Positions 11,943 to 22,385 of a stretch of 64,000 nucleotides of DNA are shown here, piece after piece. Both the position numbers and the translations under genes were made by a program. The notes below the pieces were generated by a model. The model searched no databases, was not told the origin of the DNA, and was given only the letters and a program-made list of their open reading frames with translations. Source of the DNA: Liopterus haemorrhoidalis (lineage: Eukaryota; Arthropoda; Insecta; Coleoptera; Dytiscidae); the NCBI GenBank assembly GCA_963971575.1, contig OZ020616.1, positions 19,752,713-19,816,712 on the forward strand, read 5' to 3'. Within the stretch, counting starts at the first letter, position 1. Each line of letters starts with the position of its first letter.

Positions 11943-12499
11943 TTGGGTTGTTACAAGTCCGTTCGTTTTTTTTTTTCACCTTTTATTTAATAAAATATAC
12001 ATTCTCAAATAAACTTTTATTATCAAATGTACTGTCCATTATTTTCTATCACTTTGGACAAACGCTCAGACAATTTGATAATGCCATCTCTCCAGAAAGT
12101 TCCGTCTTTGCTCTCGAAAAATCTGTACAGGTGAATTTTGATATCGTCCAAAGATGCGAAACTTTTTCCGTTAAGGGAATTTTGTAGAGAGCGGAACAAA
12201 TGGTAGTCGGAGCATATGGTTCAGACATCGCACCATCCGACTACCATTTGTTCTGTTTTCTACAAAATTCCCTTAACGGAAAAAATGTCGCATCTGTGGA
12301 CGATATCAAAATTCACAGATTTTTCGAGAGCAAAAACGAAACCTTCTGGAGAGATGGCATTATGAAATTGTCTGAGCGTTTGTCCAAAGTGATAGAAAAT
12401 AATGGACAGTACATTTGATAATAAAAGTTTTTTTTAGAATGTATATTTTTGTGAATAAAAGGTGAAAAAAGAAAAAACGAACGGACTTATGTAACCCAA
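11943..12499. mobile_element. Hairpin mariner derivative (inverted duplication of the 3' end)
   Basis: Two arms, 11943-12211 and 12236-12499, are reverse complements over about 265 bp with few mismatches, around a 24-nt loop. The element starts TTGGGTTGTTACAAGTCCG, ends with its complement and is flanked by TA (11941-11942, 12500-12501). Each arm is the last third of a mariner transposase gene plus its 3' terminal repeat. Confidence 0.92.
12212..12418 (+). pseudogene. Mariner transposase C-terminal fragment in the hairpin arm
   Basis: The right arm reads YGSDIAPSDYHLF, then LQNSLNGKN, DDIKIH, FFESKNETFWRDGIMKL and VIENNGQYI before the stop at 12416-12418. The YSPDxAPxD motif around the third catalytic Asp keeps its Asp although S-P became G-S. 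The left arm carries the same segment in the opposite direction. N-terminal and central regions are absent. Confidence 0.88.
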
Positions 12500-12501
12500 T
12501 A

Positions 12502-13015
12502 CTTTTAAAATACGTCCATCTGGTCACCCTACGGTGTTTAATTTATTTGGCACGGCATATAATCGTATTTGAAACCCGAAAGATTATGGAATGTAAGATC
12601 CGTAAGATGATAAACACAAGATTTGAAAACTAATGCAGCTAAGTTTGGCATTTGATTTTGGAACTGGTAATATTGCCACCGGAAGGTAACAGACAGAAAT
12701 CGTTGCTAGACTCTGTATACTATCTGAATTACAACGGTGAATAAATTCACACATATGAAGAGCCTAGAGGCTTATAAGACGGTTATCAACAGAACAAAGG
12801 GATGCCGAATCAATCCCCGTTCCATAAACTTATTATTAGGTTATTGTATCAACTCATCCTTTAATTTAAAATTTGCTGAGATTCCCGTATTCGTTCGGAG
12901 GCAAAACTGTCATAGATGATCGTCCACAGCCCCCCAATATTAATTTTATAGAAAATGTTCACTTATTTATTCTAAAAACCGTTTGTTATACACTTGTTTT
13001 CTGTTAAATAAATAA
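12502..13015. repeat. Unassigned sequence ending in a CTAGCTGA-family repeat fragment
   Basis: 12502-12950 shows nothing recognisable. From about 12955 (TTCACTTATTTATTCTAAAA ... TGTTAAATAAATAA) it matches the dispersed family also seen at 13330, 24520, 28255 and 53160. The match resumes at 13191 after the MITE. Confidence 0.5.
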
Positions 13016-13017
13016 TA

Positions 13018-13188
13018 GGTCTGTTCTTCTCGCTACCTTGCGTCTACGGTTTACGGCGGCGTCAATATTTTCTGTTCGTTTGAATTGGCAGTTTGGCTTA
13101 AATTCTTACAGCCGCAGTAATAAATTTAACGCCGCGTCTATACAGCCGCGTCTTACATTAAGACGCAAGGTAGCGAAAAAAACAGACC
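13018..13188. mobile_element. MITE with GGTCTGTT ends
   Basis: Ends GGTCTGTTCTTCTCGCTACC and its complement, extending to CTTGCGTCT (about 28 bp); interior rich in GCCGCGTC motifs. TA is found on both sides. It interrupts a CTAGCTGA-family repeat (left half to 13015, right half from 13191: AAGTGAGATATTTCAAG). Ends resemble PIF/Harbinger-type MITEs, but the class is not settled. Confidence 0.75.
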
Positions 13189-13190
13189 TA

Positions 13191-13500
13191 ATAAGTGAGA
13201 TATTTCAAGTTTATAGGTAGCCCCTCCCCCAAATATTGAATATAGAAAGATACAATATGAGAAAGAATCGTTTCTTCATTTTAAACAATATTTTATAGTC
13301 CTTCTTGCTATAGATTGTCATTGGCATCCCCTCACAACTTGACAAATATTTATCCAAAATACATAGAATAAAAAATGTCTTATTTTAGACAATTTTTGTC
13401 GTATACGTTTTTGCTGTTAAATCAATAATAAGTGTCATATTTCGAGATTTTTTATTAGCGTCTTGCCGAAATCCCCCTAGAAAGAACGGAAATTTTGAGG
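13191..13500. repeat. CTAGCTGA-family repeat, two further partial copies
   Basis: 13191-13330 continues the interrupted copy; 13330-13480 is a second one with AAAAAATGTCTTATTTTAGAC and TGCTGTTAAATCAATAATAA. Such repeats are probably LINE- or SINE-like tails, but this is a guess. Confidence 0.5.
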
Positions 13501-13649
13501 TGCCATACAGTCTGTGTAGCAAGCCTGGGGCTGCAAGTAACTAAGGCCCGAAGGTCTCGCGGTTTGGGGGGAAGAAGTCTTGGGGCCCAAGATATAAAAA
13601 TGTATGTACATTTGTTGGCGGAGTATACATTTGCGGGGGGGGGGAGGTG

Positions 13650-13868
13650 ATTTGATAGGCAGGAGTTCAAATCCTATGTCAAATAATTATTTATATAAAT
13701 TACAGGTTTTGCTTAGCTATAAACTGTAGATGCCTTTCTGTGTTGGCTAAAAAATGGACGTAAAACTGACCATATCATACCTGAATGTACAGATTGTAAA
13801 TATGGCCATGAAACCTGGAAATAGCAGGCCTGGGCCCACCTCGAGCTATCACGTCAATGATGATGATA
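13650..13868 (+). repeat. tRNA-related SINE (family 4), 5' truncated
   Basis: Begins at a B-box-like GGAGTTCAAATCC and shares the body of the 57696 copy (ATTTATATAAATTACAG, GACCATAT, ATGAAACCTGGAAA) and its 3' end TCAATGATGATGATA. The short ATG-repeat tail is of the type recognised by RTE-class LINEs. Confidence 0.7.
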
Positions 13869-14714
13869 TAGTTTATGTTCGAATCCCGGTTTTGTTCTGG
13901 CATCATACCAAATTACGCGACAATATACCCAGCTATTTTTTCGTGAACCTCAGACAAAAAAACAGATGATTTTTTTGTGGATCATCATCTTATAATCACC
14001 TAAAATGTATAGAAGCTGTGGGAACGTATAGAAACGTAGAGATGTGGAAAAAAAAACTGACATAGCGTCCAATTTTATTTACGTAAGTTACAGAACTGAA
14101 CTTTTAGAATCGCTTTTATCAAATCTTTATTATAACACAGAAGAGTTTAGTGTCAGCTAGGTTATTTTGACGTTCAAAATTTGAAATATTAAAAAATTAT
14201 GACCATAACTTAGAGGTTATGGGCTGTATTTTATGGAAAAGACACAGGTGGAATCCTAAAGTAGGGTACAGTTACAAAATAATCATACTTCGGCGCAAAC
14301 AATTACATGTTGTTCAACAGACAAACATGAAATTTTTAATCCCTTTAGGCATTAATTGCCAATGACATTTGAGTGTCTAAAAATTGACATTTTTGTCCTA
14401 GAGGCTACCAATTTAAGTTCTCAGTTCTTTTGGTAATACTACGTATAGTATATACATAATATATAAGATAGCGAATGTAAAGTCTACTGTATTAATAATA
14501 AAAATTAATGTGAAGTATGGATTTTTAGACATTTCAGGATTTTGTAGTGCCATTTTTTGAGTACATATTTAACTCGCTTCGAAAACATTTTTTAAATTAA
14601 TTTACATCTGTTAATTTAAATATTAGCCATCAGGTTGAACTTAAATTAAACCTCAAATGAACTATTTTTTCATAAATCCAAATATTCGATATCTTCGGTT
14701 ATTTGTTTCTAAAC
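13869..14714. other. Unassigned AT-rich sequence with an AATTCACAC-type repeat relic
   Basis: A relic at about 14505-14560 (GTGAAGTATGGATTTTTAGAC). No gene was recognised. Confidence 0.35.
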
Positions 14715-14945
14715 CTCCGTCATTAAATAAATGCCACGTGGTCAGCATGACGTTTCGATTGGTCGTAATATCCCTGTAAAAGCAGGTACTTAGTGATCAA
14801 AGTAATAAATATTTGAGACTAAGGCGACCCGTGAACTAATTACACAGTATCGGAAAATGAAAATTCCGGTGTCCAAGATTTGAACCAGTGTCCTTGCGCT
14901 CTACAGGCTGCCGTCTTACCACAGAGTTACGACAACTAAGTATTA
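14715..14945 (-). repeat. tRNA-related SINE (family 3), single-unit copy
   Basis: On the minus strand: GTAACTCTGTGGTAAGACGG (A-box region), ACTGGTTCAAATCTTGG (B box), then the body through CCTGCTTTTACAGGGATATT to AACGTCATGCTGACCACGTG. Simplest form of the family seen here. Confidence 0.75.
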
Positions 14946-15301
14946 AAAATAATTGTATATATTTTCGTATACATCGACTTTGGCTCTAATAGCCGACATT
15001 ACGTAATTACAAGGGTTTTAACATAATTTTAAAACAATTTAAGAGTACAACTCAGCCAGTGGCGTACACTTTATACTTTCGTGGGATTAAGTGGGTTTGA
15101 GGAAGATAAATGTAAGTTTTAAAATGATACATGGCAATTATAGTTTTCTTTTTTTTTACACGTAGCATACATTGGTAAAGACTATGCATTAATGTCCATG
15201 AACGCAGTCTTAAGTACGTGTTGCCATAGCAGTGATAGGTCTTAAATTTGAAACCAAATCGCACCGTTTAATTTATTTAAAAATTTGTTTTATAAAATGT
15301 A
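14946..15301. other. Unassigned sequence
   Basis: Nothing recognised; a poly-T run near 15150. Confidence 0.3.
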
Positions 15302-15485
15302 TAAGCTTTACCAAACCTTTAAGCACACCTAAATAGAATTTTTATTTTAGTAAGTTGTCACGAGCTGACTTTTTAACAACTGAAGTGAGCTTTTGGTAAA
15401 GAAAATTATCAAAATCCTCATTTAAACGTTAAAAGTTACTAGTTTTCAAAATCTAGTTCCGCTTAAATAAAAGAAACAGACTATA
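15302..15485. mobile_element. AGGCTATTCC-family MITE, short form (copy 5)
   Basis: Left CTTTACCAAACCTTTAAGC, middle AAGTTGTCACGAGCTGAC, right CAAAATCTAGTTCCGCTTAA...AGACTATA. This uninterrupted copy serves as the empty-site reference for the split copy at 31018-32460. Confidence 0.75.
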
Positions 15486-16683
15486 TATAAAAATGGTATT
15501 AAATGATTGACAACAAAAATATAGGTATATATATATTTTTTTATTTTAAGCACTTTTTTACATATAGGTACATTTTGTTGTAATATAAATAATAAGTCAG
15601 ATATTTCACGTTTTAAATTGCGCCTCTTGTAGCCCCCCCCCCCCCCCGAGCGATACATTTTAAATGTCCTGTAACTCATATTCGAATCCCTGTTTTATTC
15701 TGTCATCATGCCAAATTACGTGAAAATATATTCAGCCATTTTCATCCTTCTGTTTTTATACCGTGTCAAACAGACAGATAGTCCAACATTGATTGTTTGG
15801 TCTTAAAATCACCTGAACCGCTTAGAAACACCGTATGAAACTGTAAAATTAAAATAAAAACGGATAAATACTCTAATTTTATTTATAAAAAACCAGATGA
15901 GGAAACAAAAAGCCATTCAAAACACCCTATAAAAATAAAATTTAAGTAAATTTTATACGATTTTTACCGGTCTTTGGGAAATTTTCAAAAAAATTGAAAA
16001 TTATGGAATATTAGAATAGACCTGTAAAGTGATTTTTTAAATAAATATTAGGCAGTTTTCATACACACTGGCATATTTTGTAAATTTCGTTATGATTTTG
16101 GCAATAAATACTTAATTATAATTGTACATTTTAAAATTTACGTCATTGTGACGTAACTGCCGCTAGCATAAGTTCTTCATATTAGTAATCGATGTACGTT
16201 TATTATCTCACTCTCGACTGCCTGAGCAGTCATGTTAACTCTTGCTAATATTGTCAAACATAAAATTTGTTGTTTATTTCATTTATATTTTGATCTGTTT
16301 TAAAAATAAACTAAAATGAAAAAATAATGGGTATAATCTGTCTCAATTTGTAATACGAAACTAGATCTGGTTACTTTGGTGACTGTTGTGGTGTAAACAG
16401 ACTTTGCCGTATCCATGTGAACCAATACTATGACAATATTTTAAATGTATTGTCAATATACAACATAAAAAATGAACTTTCACTGTTAGTTCCGTATTAC
16501 AAAATAAGACAGATAATATCATCGACGTCATTTGCGCACATATTAATCTAAGACGCTCCTGTGGCCAGCTACGTCACTAAAGGGAGGCGTTTGAAACTAT
16601 TTAATGCTTAATAATTAATCACTTTCCTATGGAATAAGATTTTTTTTTCATTTTTTCTGAATGCTATTCTTTGAGGTGAAAAT
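15486..16683. other. Repeat-poor stretch containing the empty-site paralogue of the 50.5-kb MITE
   Basis: A poly-C run lies at 15634-15648. The segment 16341-16510 (TTGTAATACGAAACTAGATCTGG ... CCATGTGAACCAATACTATG) is paralogous to the flanks of the MITE at 50493-51326 and lacks the insertion. Confidence 0.6.
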
Positions 16684-17279
16684 ATAGGCTATTCCAAACC
16701 TTTAGGCGGAACTAGATTTTGCAATCTAGGAACTTTTGTAGTTTGATTCGAGCTTTTGACCATTTTGGTTCAATCAGTCAATCAATCATGTGCCATATCT
16801 GGTGCAGACGTCGGCAACCATGGAACACCACAAATTTCTGTTGTCCACACAATTCACTAAACTTTTAAATGATTTTGTTTCCGTGTCACTTATTATATTA
16901 TCAATAATTGTTGTTCTTTTACGTTCTCTTTCTCTCCTTCCACTTATTTTTCCACTACAAATATCCCATTCTATACCCCTTTGGAGGATTATATTTCCGA
17001 AAAAATTTATCTGTTGTCTTTTTATTTTGCTCATAATTTGCCATTTTGGTTTGTAAATCATACATTTTTAGGTTAAAATTAATATCATTATAAAATGTCA
17101 TTTTCATTACATTTTTATTTTTTGTGTCATATTTAATACAAATGTCTCATTTCTTAAATTCTTACATTTTCCAAAAATTAAAAAATGTAATATTTATTTT
17201 ATTTTTTTAATAAATGATTAACAATAAATGCCAACATGAAAAATGAAATAACCTAGCCAAGCTCTGTTTTCCTGACAAG
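16684..17279. mobile_element. AGGCTATTCC-family MITE interrupted by an RTE LINE fragment (copy 6)
   Basis: Left end TAGGCTATTCCAAACCTTTA through GACCATTTTG at about 16769; resumes about 17070 with TTAATATCATTATAAAATGTC and continues to ATGAAATAACCTAGCCAAGC. In the 22552 copy these two parts are contiguous apart from about 50 bp. Confidence 0.8.
16771..17065 (-). pseudogene. RTE-type LINE, 3' terminal fragment
   Basis: The minus-strand frame 17061-16786 reads FFGNIILQRGIEWDICSGKI, GRRERERKRTTIIDNI and NLWCSMVADVCTRYGT. This matches the C-terminal tail of RTE-class LINE polyproteins (pattern FFGHI...GKVEGKRGRGR...W..MVA). After the stop come TGATTGATTGACTGATTGA repeats, the microsatellite tail expected of RTE elements. 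The copy is 5'-truncated to about 290 bp and lacks endonuclease and RT. Confidence 0.8.
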
Positions 17280-17307
17280 TCTATTATAATGTATTAACAA
17301 AGACCCC

Positions 17308-17470
17308 GCCGACCGGCGTAGCATAGTGGTAACACATGTGCTCTGCGTTTCTACGGTCTCGGGTTCGAATCCCGTTCAGGCATGGAATTTTTCAAAAAAA
17401 TAAGAGTTGTCCTGGCTAATTGCCGCAACTACAAAGGCCATTTAAATTAAAAAAACTAAAAAAAGACACC
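17308..17470 (+). repeat. tRNA-related SINE (family 2)
   Basis: The head has TAGCATAGTGGTAACAC (A box), CTCTGCGTTTCTACGGTCTC and GGGTTCGAATCCCGTTCAGG (T arm/B box). The tail is AAGAGTTGTCCTGGCTAATT. The other copy is at 37985-38096 on the minus strand. Head pairing is imperfect, so a functional tRNA is unlikely. Confidence 0.8.
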
Positions 17471-17955
17471 AATTCTATAGATACAAAATTCGAAAAACTC
17501 TTTATTATATTGTTGTTTGTGGGTAAAAAAAAAATAAAACAATATTTATAAGTTGACATTTTAATCAAAAGGCATGTTTTCCAAACATCACTACTTGCTT
17601 CCCGCTACAATAATATGTATTTAAATTAGATATATTATTAGTAATAATTGTATTAATACAAAATGTAAGAAACTACAGAAAATTTTAAGAAATTCTATCT
17701 TTTACTATTGAAAAGAGCCGCACTTCTTCCACCTAAGAGCCGCATGCAGCTCTAGTTTCCGACTGAAATAAACAGATATACTTCTAGCGGACGAAAAAAT
17801 TCTTGTCAAAAAAAAAAAACACTCTTACATAAATATATTATTAAAAAATTGCTAAAAAATATTCAAATTATTTAATAAACACTTCTCCACCCCAAAAAAA
17901 CTCAATCGCCCCCCCAATTAAAACCAAAATACATCTCATTAACATGCAACCTATA
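17471..17955. other. Unassigned AT-rich sequence
   Basis: No gene was recognised. GAGCCGCACTTC...AGAGCCGCATGC at about 17715 may be a degenerate hAT end. Confidence 0.3.
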
Positions 17956-17960
17956 TTCAC

Positions 17961-18270
17961 AGTGTCCATCTGCAACAAACTTCCCTTCTAACTCGTCCCC
18001 AGGCGTCGCGACGACCTCCATCAACATCCCTAATCATCCCTCTAACCATCACAGACACCCGGAGGCGGTTGTTGGACCATTGGGGGCGGTAAGTCGGCGG
18101 CAGTTTAGATTGAGATATACAGGTGCGCGAGATATAACCCCTCGCACGTCTTGAACACCGCAGAGTTCGCGGTGTCCGCGAGAGCAACTAAGAGGGGAGA
18201 TGGAAGAGAGAGATGCTGAATAGGGGGTCATCACACCCACCGTTTGGTGATCTAGACGCCTACTTCGGTG
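17961..18270. other. GC- and CpG-rich island, possible exon
   Basis: This 0.3-kb block is markedly richer in G+C and CpG than the surrounding AT-rich DNA. On the plus strand CACAG at 17960 could be an acceptor and GGCG|GTAAGT near 18088 a strong donor. Between them a frame is open and reads NFPSNSSPGVATTSINIPNH and further His/Pro/Asn-rich residues, which looks like low-complexity transcription-factor coding sequence. The minus strand also has two overlapping open frames. I recognise no family; it may equally be a promoter-type island or part of a repeat. Confidence 0.3.
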
Positions 18271-19388
18271 ACTCATAAGAAAGTTTTTGGAGTTTAGTTT
18301 AAATTCAATTTGAAATTTTGAAGAAAAAAAAAACATTACTACCAAAAATATATATTTATATTATCTGTGTTAATAAAATTGGAGACTATATCTGTTTTTT
18401 TTTATTTTTTCGGTTTAAAAATGCATAGAATGATGTTTGTCGAAAATGTGCTCCTTTATGGTCAAAATGGGCAGAAACCGAAAAAAGTGCGAAAATTTAG
18501 TAGTTTTTGAAAGATTCAAAAGTGTTCCGGAGGGCTGCCGAGGTCGAAAACTTGGATTTTGCATATCAGGCACACCCCATACAAGAAAAAAAAAACGAAA
18601 CTAACTACCCCCACTTAATGCAACTTTCGCCCTATAATCATGACAAGGTTACTGGACTATTGAAGATGGCTAACAAAATTATTTATCAATTAAATATTTT
18701 TTGTTCTACGATATGTACTTTTTTATTTGGATGAATATTTGGGAATTTACGAGGGGACGCCAACTAAAATCTTCAAATAACTTACTTACTATTTACTTTA
18801 TAGCGAATATGTAACGAAAATTCTTTAAAGTAACAAATAAACCATTTTAATTCTATGCACTTTTTCAATTGGAATACTATTTTGGGAGTTAAGTGGGATG
18901 CTCCCTAAATACTTGAAATATATCTAGGTTATAATATATTTATGTTATAGTATAAATACATATAACAAAAAGCGTTCAAAGAACAGGTTCCTCAACTAAT
19001 ATTATATATACATCCTTTGGCAACGTTTAATTATTTTTCTTTTGCAGATTTAGTTTCAATTATGGAGAATTCGGTAAAAGGTTATTTGAGATTCTTTGCT
19101 GTAGCACATTTTGTTAAGTAAAAGGTTCCGAAATGAATCGCTTGGTAAAGTTTCAGAATATTGAACAAGTTTTTCATTTACGAATCCTTTACCTTTATTT
19201 GTGTTTCACCAAATAATAGTCTACTATTCAATATATCACATGATACATGGGTAATACAGTTAATCCTCGTATAACACGGTACTACTATAGCATAGTTTTG
19301 TACGGTTAGAAAATTGTCGACAGGAGGAGAAGAAAGGTCAATATTCTGGCAGGCGATAGTATAGGTAATTTTAAGCAAAAAATTTAAA

Positions 19389-19429
<41 letters not shown>

Positions 19430-19790
19430 CCTATTCCATAAGATTTCGGAAATACAGCTATTTGAATGTAGACAAAATGTTTTTGGTTCGAAACAAATTA
19501 AGTTTCATATGAGCTATTCGTTTAAAATTCCATGTTTCTTTATAAAGAGTCAATATTTTAGAAGATAAAGATTTATGTACATTAAAAGAATTTTTTTTTT
19601 TCTCCATCGAAAATAATATTGTTTGAAGACGTTTCATCTAGTTTACTAGTTACTCGCTGGCGAGTAAAGTCGGGCACGAGTGAGCGAGGTGTCGATTACA
19701 CACAGTTAGTAAACTCGCTTACTCGTTCAATAGAGGTACCACGGCAATTTATGTTTCTATGCTTGAAACGCGTTGTTTTCCGAGTGTTGC
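18271..19790. other. Unassigned AT-rich sequence
   Basis: Contains a (TA)n(TG)n microsatellite at about 19391-19429. Open frames at 18507, 19178 and 19619 lack recognisable motifs. Confidence 0.35.
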
Positions 19791-19796
19791 CTCTAT

Positions 19797-20250
19797 ATTA
19801 CCGACCGCCAACATATATAAGGGAGGTATTGTGATCATACCGATTTTGACATTTCGAAATTTCGATGGATCTCCACGAACTGAGGTCCCTACATAACGTT
19901 TTGACTATTTTTAGCATGCTGTCTGTCGGTCTGTCTGTCTGTCGGTCCGTGTACACGTGCAGAGCAAATTCGGCTAAAAGGATTTTTATGAAACTTCATA
20001 TTTAAGCTTTTGACATCAATGGCACGAGTTGATCAACTTTTAGTAAAAATCGGTTAACTAGAAATGGGAGTTTAGTCGTGTCGGTTTTAAGATTTTTGCG
20101 AATATTTTACAACAGAGAAATATTTCGAAAAAAATTATTTAACAAAAGTTGCCTTAAAAGCAACAATTAATAACTTTTATTTGAGATATTTTTTGATAAA
20201 GCAGCATAAATTAAACAAATCCTTGTGATGACGGTCGGTCCTGTGGTGGC
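19797..20250 (+). repeat. CCGACCGCCAACAT interspersed family, left arm of an inverted pair
   Basis: Reads TTACCGACCGCCAACATATA, GGGAGGTATTGTGATCATAC, TTTTGACTATTTTTAGCATG, then a short GTCTGTCTG array, GTACACGTGCAGAGCAAATTC and CATCAATGGCACGAGTTGATC. The complementary copy is 21101-21466; a third copy, in the same orientation as 21101, is at 51600-52160. No coding capacity seen. Confidence 0.85.
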
Positions 20251-20284
20251 CACAGCTGATTTTTTTTATTGTGACACAATCTGA

Positions 20285-20571
20285 ATAATTCATGTTGTAC
20301 TATTTCAGTTCAATGTGCATTACTTAGAATTTTCAAATCTCTAGATCTGCTTGTCACACCTTTTTTTACATTTAATTTTATTCGGTACTCCACGTATCAA
20401 AATACCCCACCCAACACAAAATTTAGAAAAATATAATATTTTTTGATAATCACATATTTGTTTATATTTTTCGGGCTAAGTCTTAACATTTTTCCTATAG
20501 GCGAGTTAAGATTGGTATCTGCATGACAAATTTCAATTCTCTAGTTCTGCTTGTCGCAGATTTTTCACTAA
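20285..20571 (+). repeat. GACA-repeat family fragment
   Basis: Contains ATGTTGTACTATTTCAGTTC, TGTGCATTACTTAGAATTTT and GACAAATTTCAATTCTCTAG, in family order, with no tetranucleotide array. Confidence 0.6.
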
Positions 20572-20573
20572 TA

Positions 20574-20971
20574 CGAGGGCTACCTTTTAAGTTTTTACAA
20601 AACCTAAGAAAGATTTTTTTTTTTTTTGAACAATCTGTTTTATTGCTTTTCAAAATATTTGCCTTTAAGATTTATACACTTTCGCATGCGTTCAAACCAA
20701 TTCTCGAAACATTTTTTCCACTCTGAAGTTAGTATCTCAAAAACATGGTTTTCGAAGGCTTCAACAGCTTGTTGTGTTTTTGAATCACAATTGATTTTGG
20801 TCGACCTTCACGAGATTCATCACTGACGGACGCACGAAGCACGACGAAATTCTGTAAACCAATTGTAAACAGTCTTTTCTGATGGTGCTTCATTACCAAA
20901 AGTTAAACGAAGTGAATCTATGCATTGTTGTTGAGTTAGCCCTTTACTAAAATCGTAAAAAATCATCCTAG
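20574..20971 (-). pseudogene. Internally deleted mariner copy
   Basis: Left terminal repeat CGAGGGCTACCTTTTAAGTT preceded by TA (20572-20573). The minus strand holds the C-terminal end (FENHVFE, TSEWKKC-like, NWFERM) and, joined directly near 20780, the N-terminal HTH region (LTQQQCIDSLRLTFGNEAPS-like, VYNWFTEFRRA-like). The catalytic middle is gone and the right terminal repeat is cut off next to the palindromic MITE. Same lineage as the full-length copy at 58699. Confidence 0.85.
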
Positions 20972-20974
20972 ATA

Positions 20975-21098
20975 TACTAGCGTCGGCGAATCAACGCAGT
21001 TACGTCACTCGACGTAACAAACAATTGCATTGTTCCAAACAATACAGTCGTTTGTTACAGTCGTGTGACGTAACCGCGTTGAATCGCCGACGCTAGTA
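20975..21098. mobile_element. Palindromic MITE TACTAGCGTCGGCGAATC, copy 1
   Basis: A 124-bp element that is almost wholly self-complementary: TACTAGCGTCGGCGAATCAA...GTTACGTCA at the left, its complement at the right. TA on each side (20973-20974, 21099-21100). See the copy at 28713. Confidence 0.92.
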
Positions 21099-21100
21099 TA

Positions 21101-21466
21101 CTTGTTTCGTTTTATCAAAAAATGTCTCAAATAAAAGTTGTTAGTTATTAAAAATCTTAAAATCGACACGAGTAAACTCCCATTTCTAGTCAACCGATTT
21201 TTACTAAATGTTGATCAACTCGTGCCATTGATGTCAAAATCTTAAATATGAACTTTCATAAAAATCCATTTAGCCGAATTTGCTCTGAACGTGTACACAG
21301 GCAGAGAGACGGACGGACAGAGAGACAGACAGACAGACATCATGCTAAAAATAGTCAAAACGTTATGTAGGGACCTTAATTCGTGAAGATCCATTGAAAT
21401 CTCGAAATGTCAAAATCGGTATTATCACAATACCTCCCTTATATACGTTGGCGGTCGGTAAAAATA
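21101..21466 (-). repeat. CCGACCGCCAACAT family, right arm of the inverted pair
   Basis: Reverse complement of 19797-20180 with a few percent divergence, including a (GACA)n-type run at 21310-21340. The two arms face each other across about 0.85 kb that holds a GACA-family fragment, a mariner remnant and the palindromic MITE. Confidence 0.85.
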
Positions 21467-22083
21467 TATTATATATAAATCAAATGTTTATCTTTTAAAT
21501 TCATAAGTAAAATCACATTAGACATAAAGAGAATAAACTTTATTATTCTACATAGGTGTCAATTACACATAATAAATTATAATTTATTGAAGTCGTTCTG
21601 CTCAGATTTTCCATTAACTTTTGATACTACTAATTGTAATGGTGCGTTAACATATAAAGCGAACAGCGTTAAAACACATTCACGCAAATTCATTTGTTTC
21701 TATTTGGAATTCTTGATATGTTTATACTAAACAAATGTACTAATTCGTCATTGTTCCACTTAGATCCGCATACGAATCGTTATGTTTTTAATTTGTAATT
21801 ATTATCTTAAGAGAGGCATTCTTGTTGCCTACATAATTTAATTATTAATTACAATATTTTTTTCATTCCATTTTCTAATTGAAACAAAAAGTAACAAAAT
21901 TATTAAGAAACGAAAAACAATCACATTAAAAAATAATATAACAATAATTTAATACTTAACAATAAAAAATATGCTGGTCCTTTTTTGTCTTGTGTAAGAT
22001 AATAAATATTGAATAAAAAATAGCAAAATACCTAAAAACCCAATTCAACAAAATTCTAACTTAAAATACTGTTTACAATATAC
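21467..22083. other. Unassigned AT-rich sequence
   Basis: No open frame or repeat structure recognised. Confidence 0.35.
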
Positions 22084-22385
22084 CAGTGCTTTGCAACCTT
22101 TTAGTATACGCGACACATTGAGCATTGCTTAAAGCAGGGTTGTCCAACCCGCAGCCCATGACGGCTATGAAAGCGAGCCCAACGAAAAATCGAAAACTTA
22201 CAAACTTTATAAGAGTGCGATTACAAGTACCATTAATAACACTACAAATACAATTTCAACTTGCTATTAATTTATAAGCGATGTATTTTTTAATTTAATG
22301 CGTTCTTTAGAGATAATCATAAAATCATTCTCAAACTATATAATATATTAATTAGTATTAGTGTATTTTATGTGTGGCCCAAAAC

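Noticed and set aside
17308..17386. Functional tRNA gene
   Set aside because: Acceptor pairing is poor, a conserved non-tRNA tail follows, and a second copy with the same tail exists, so it is a SINE head.
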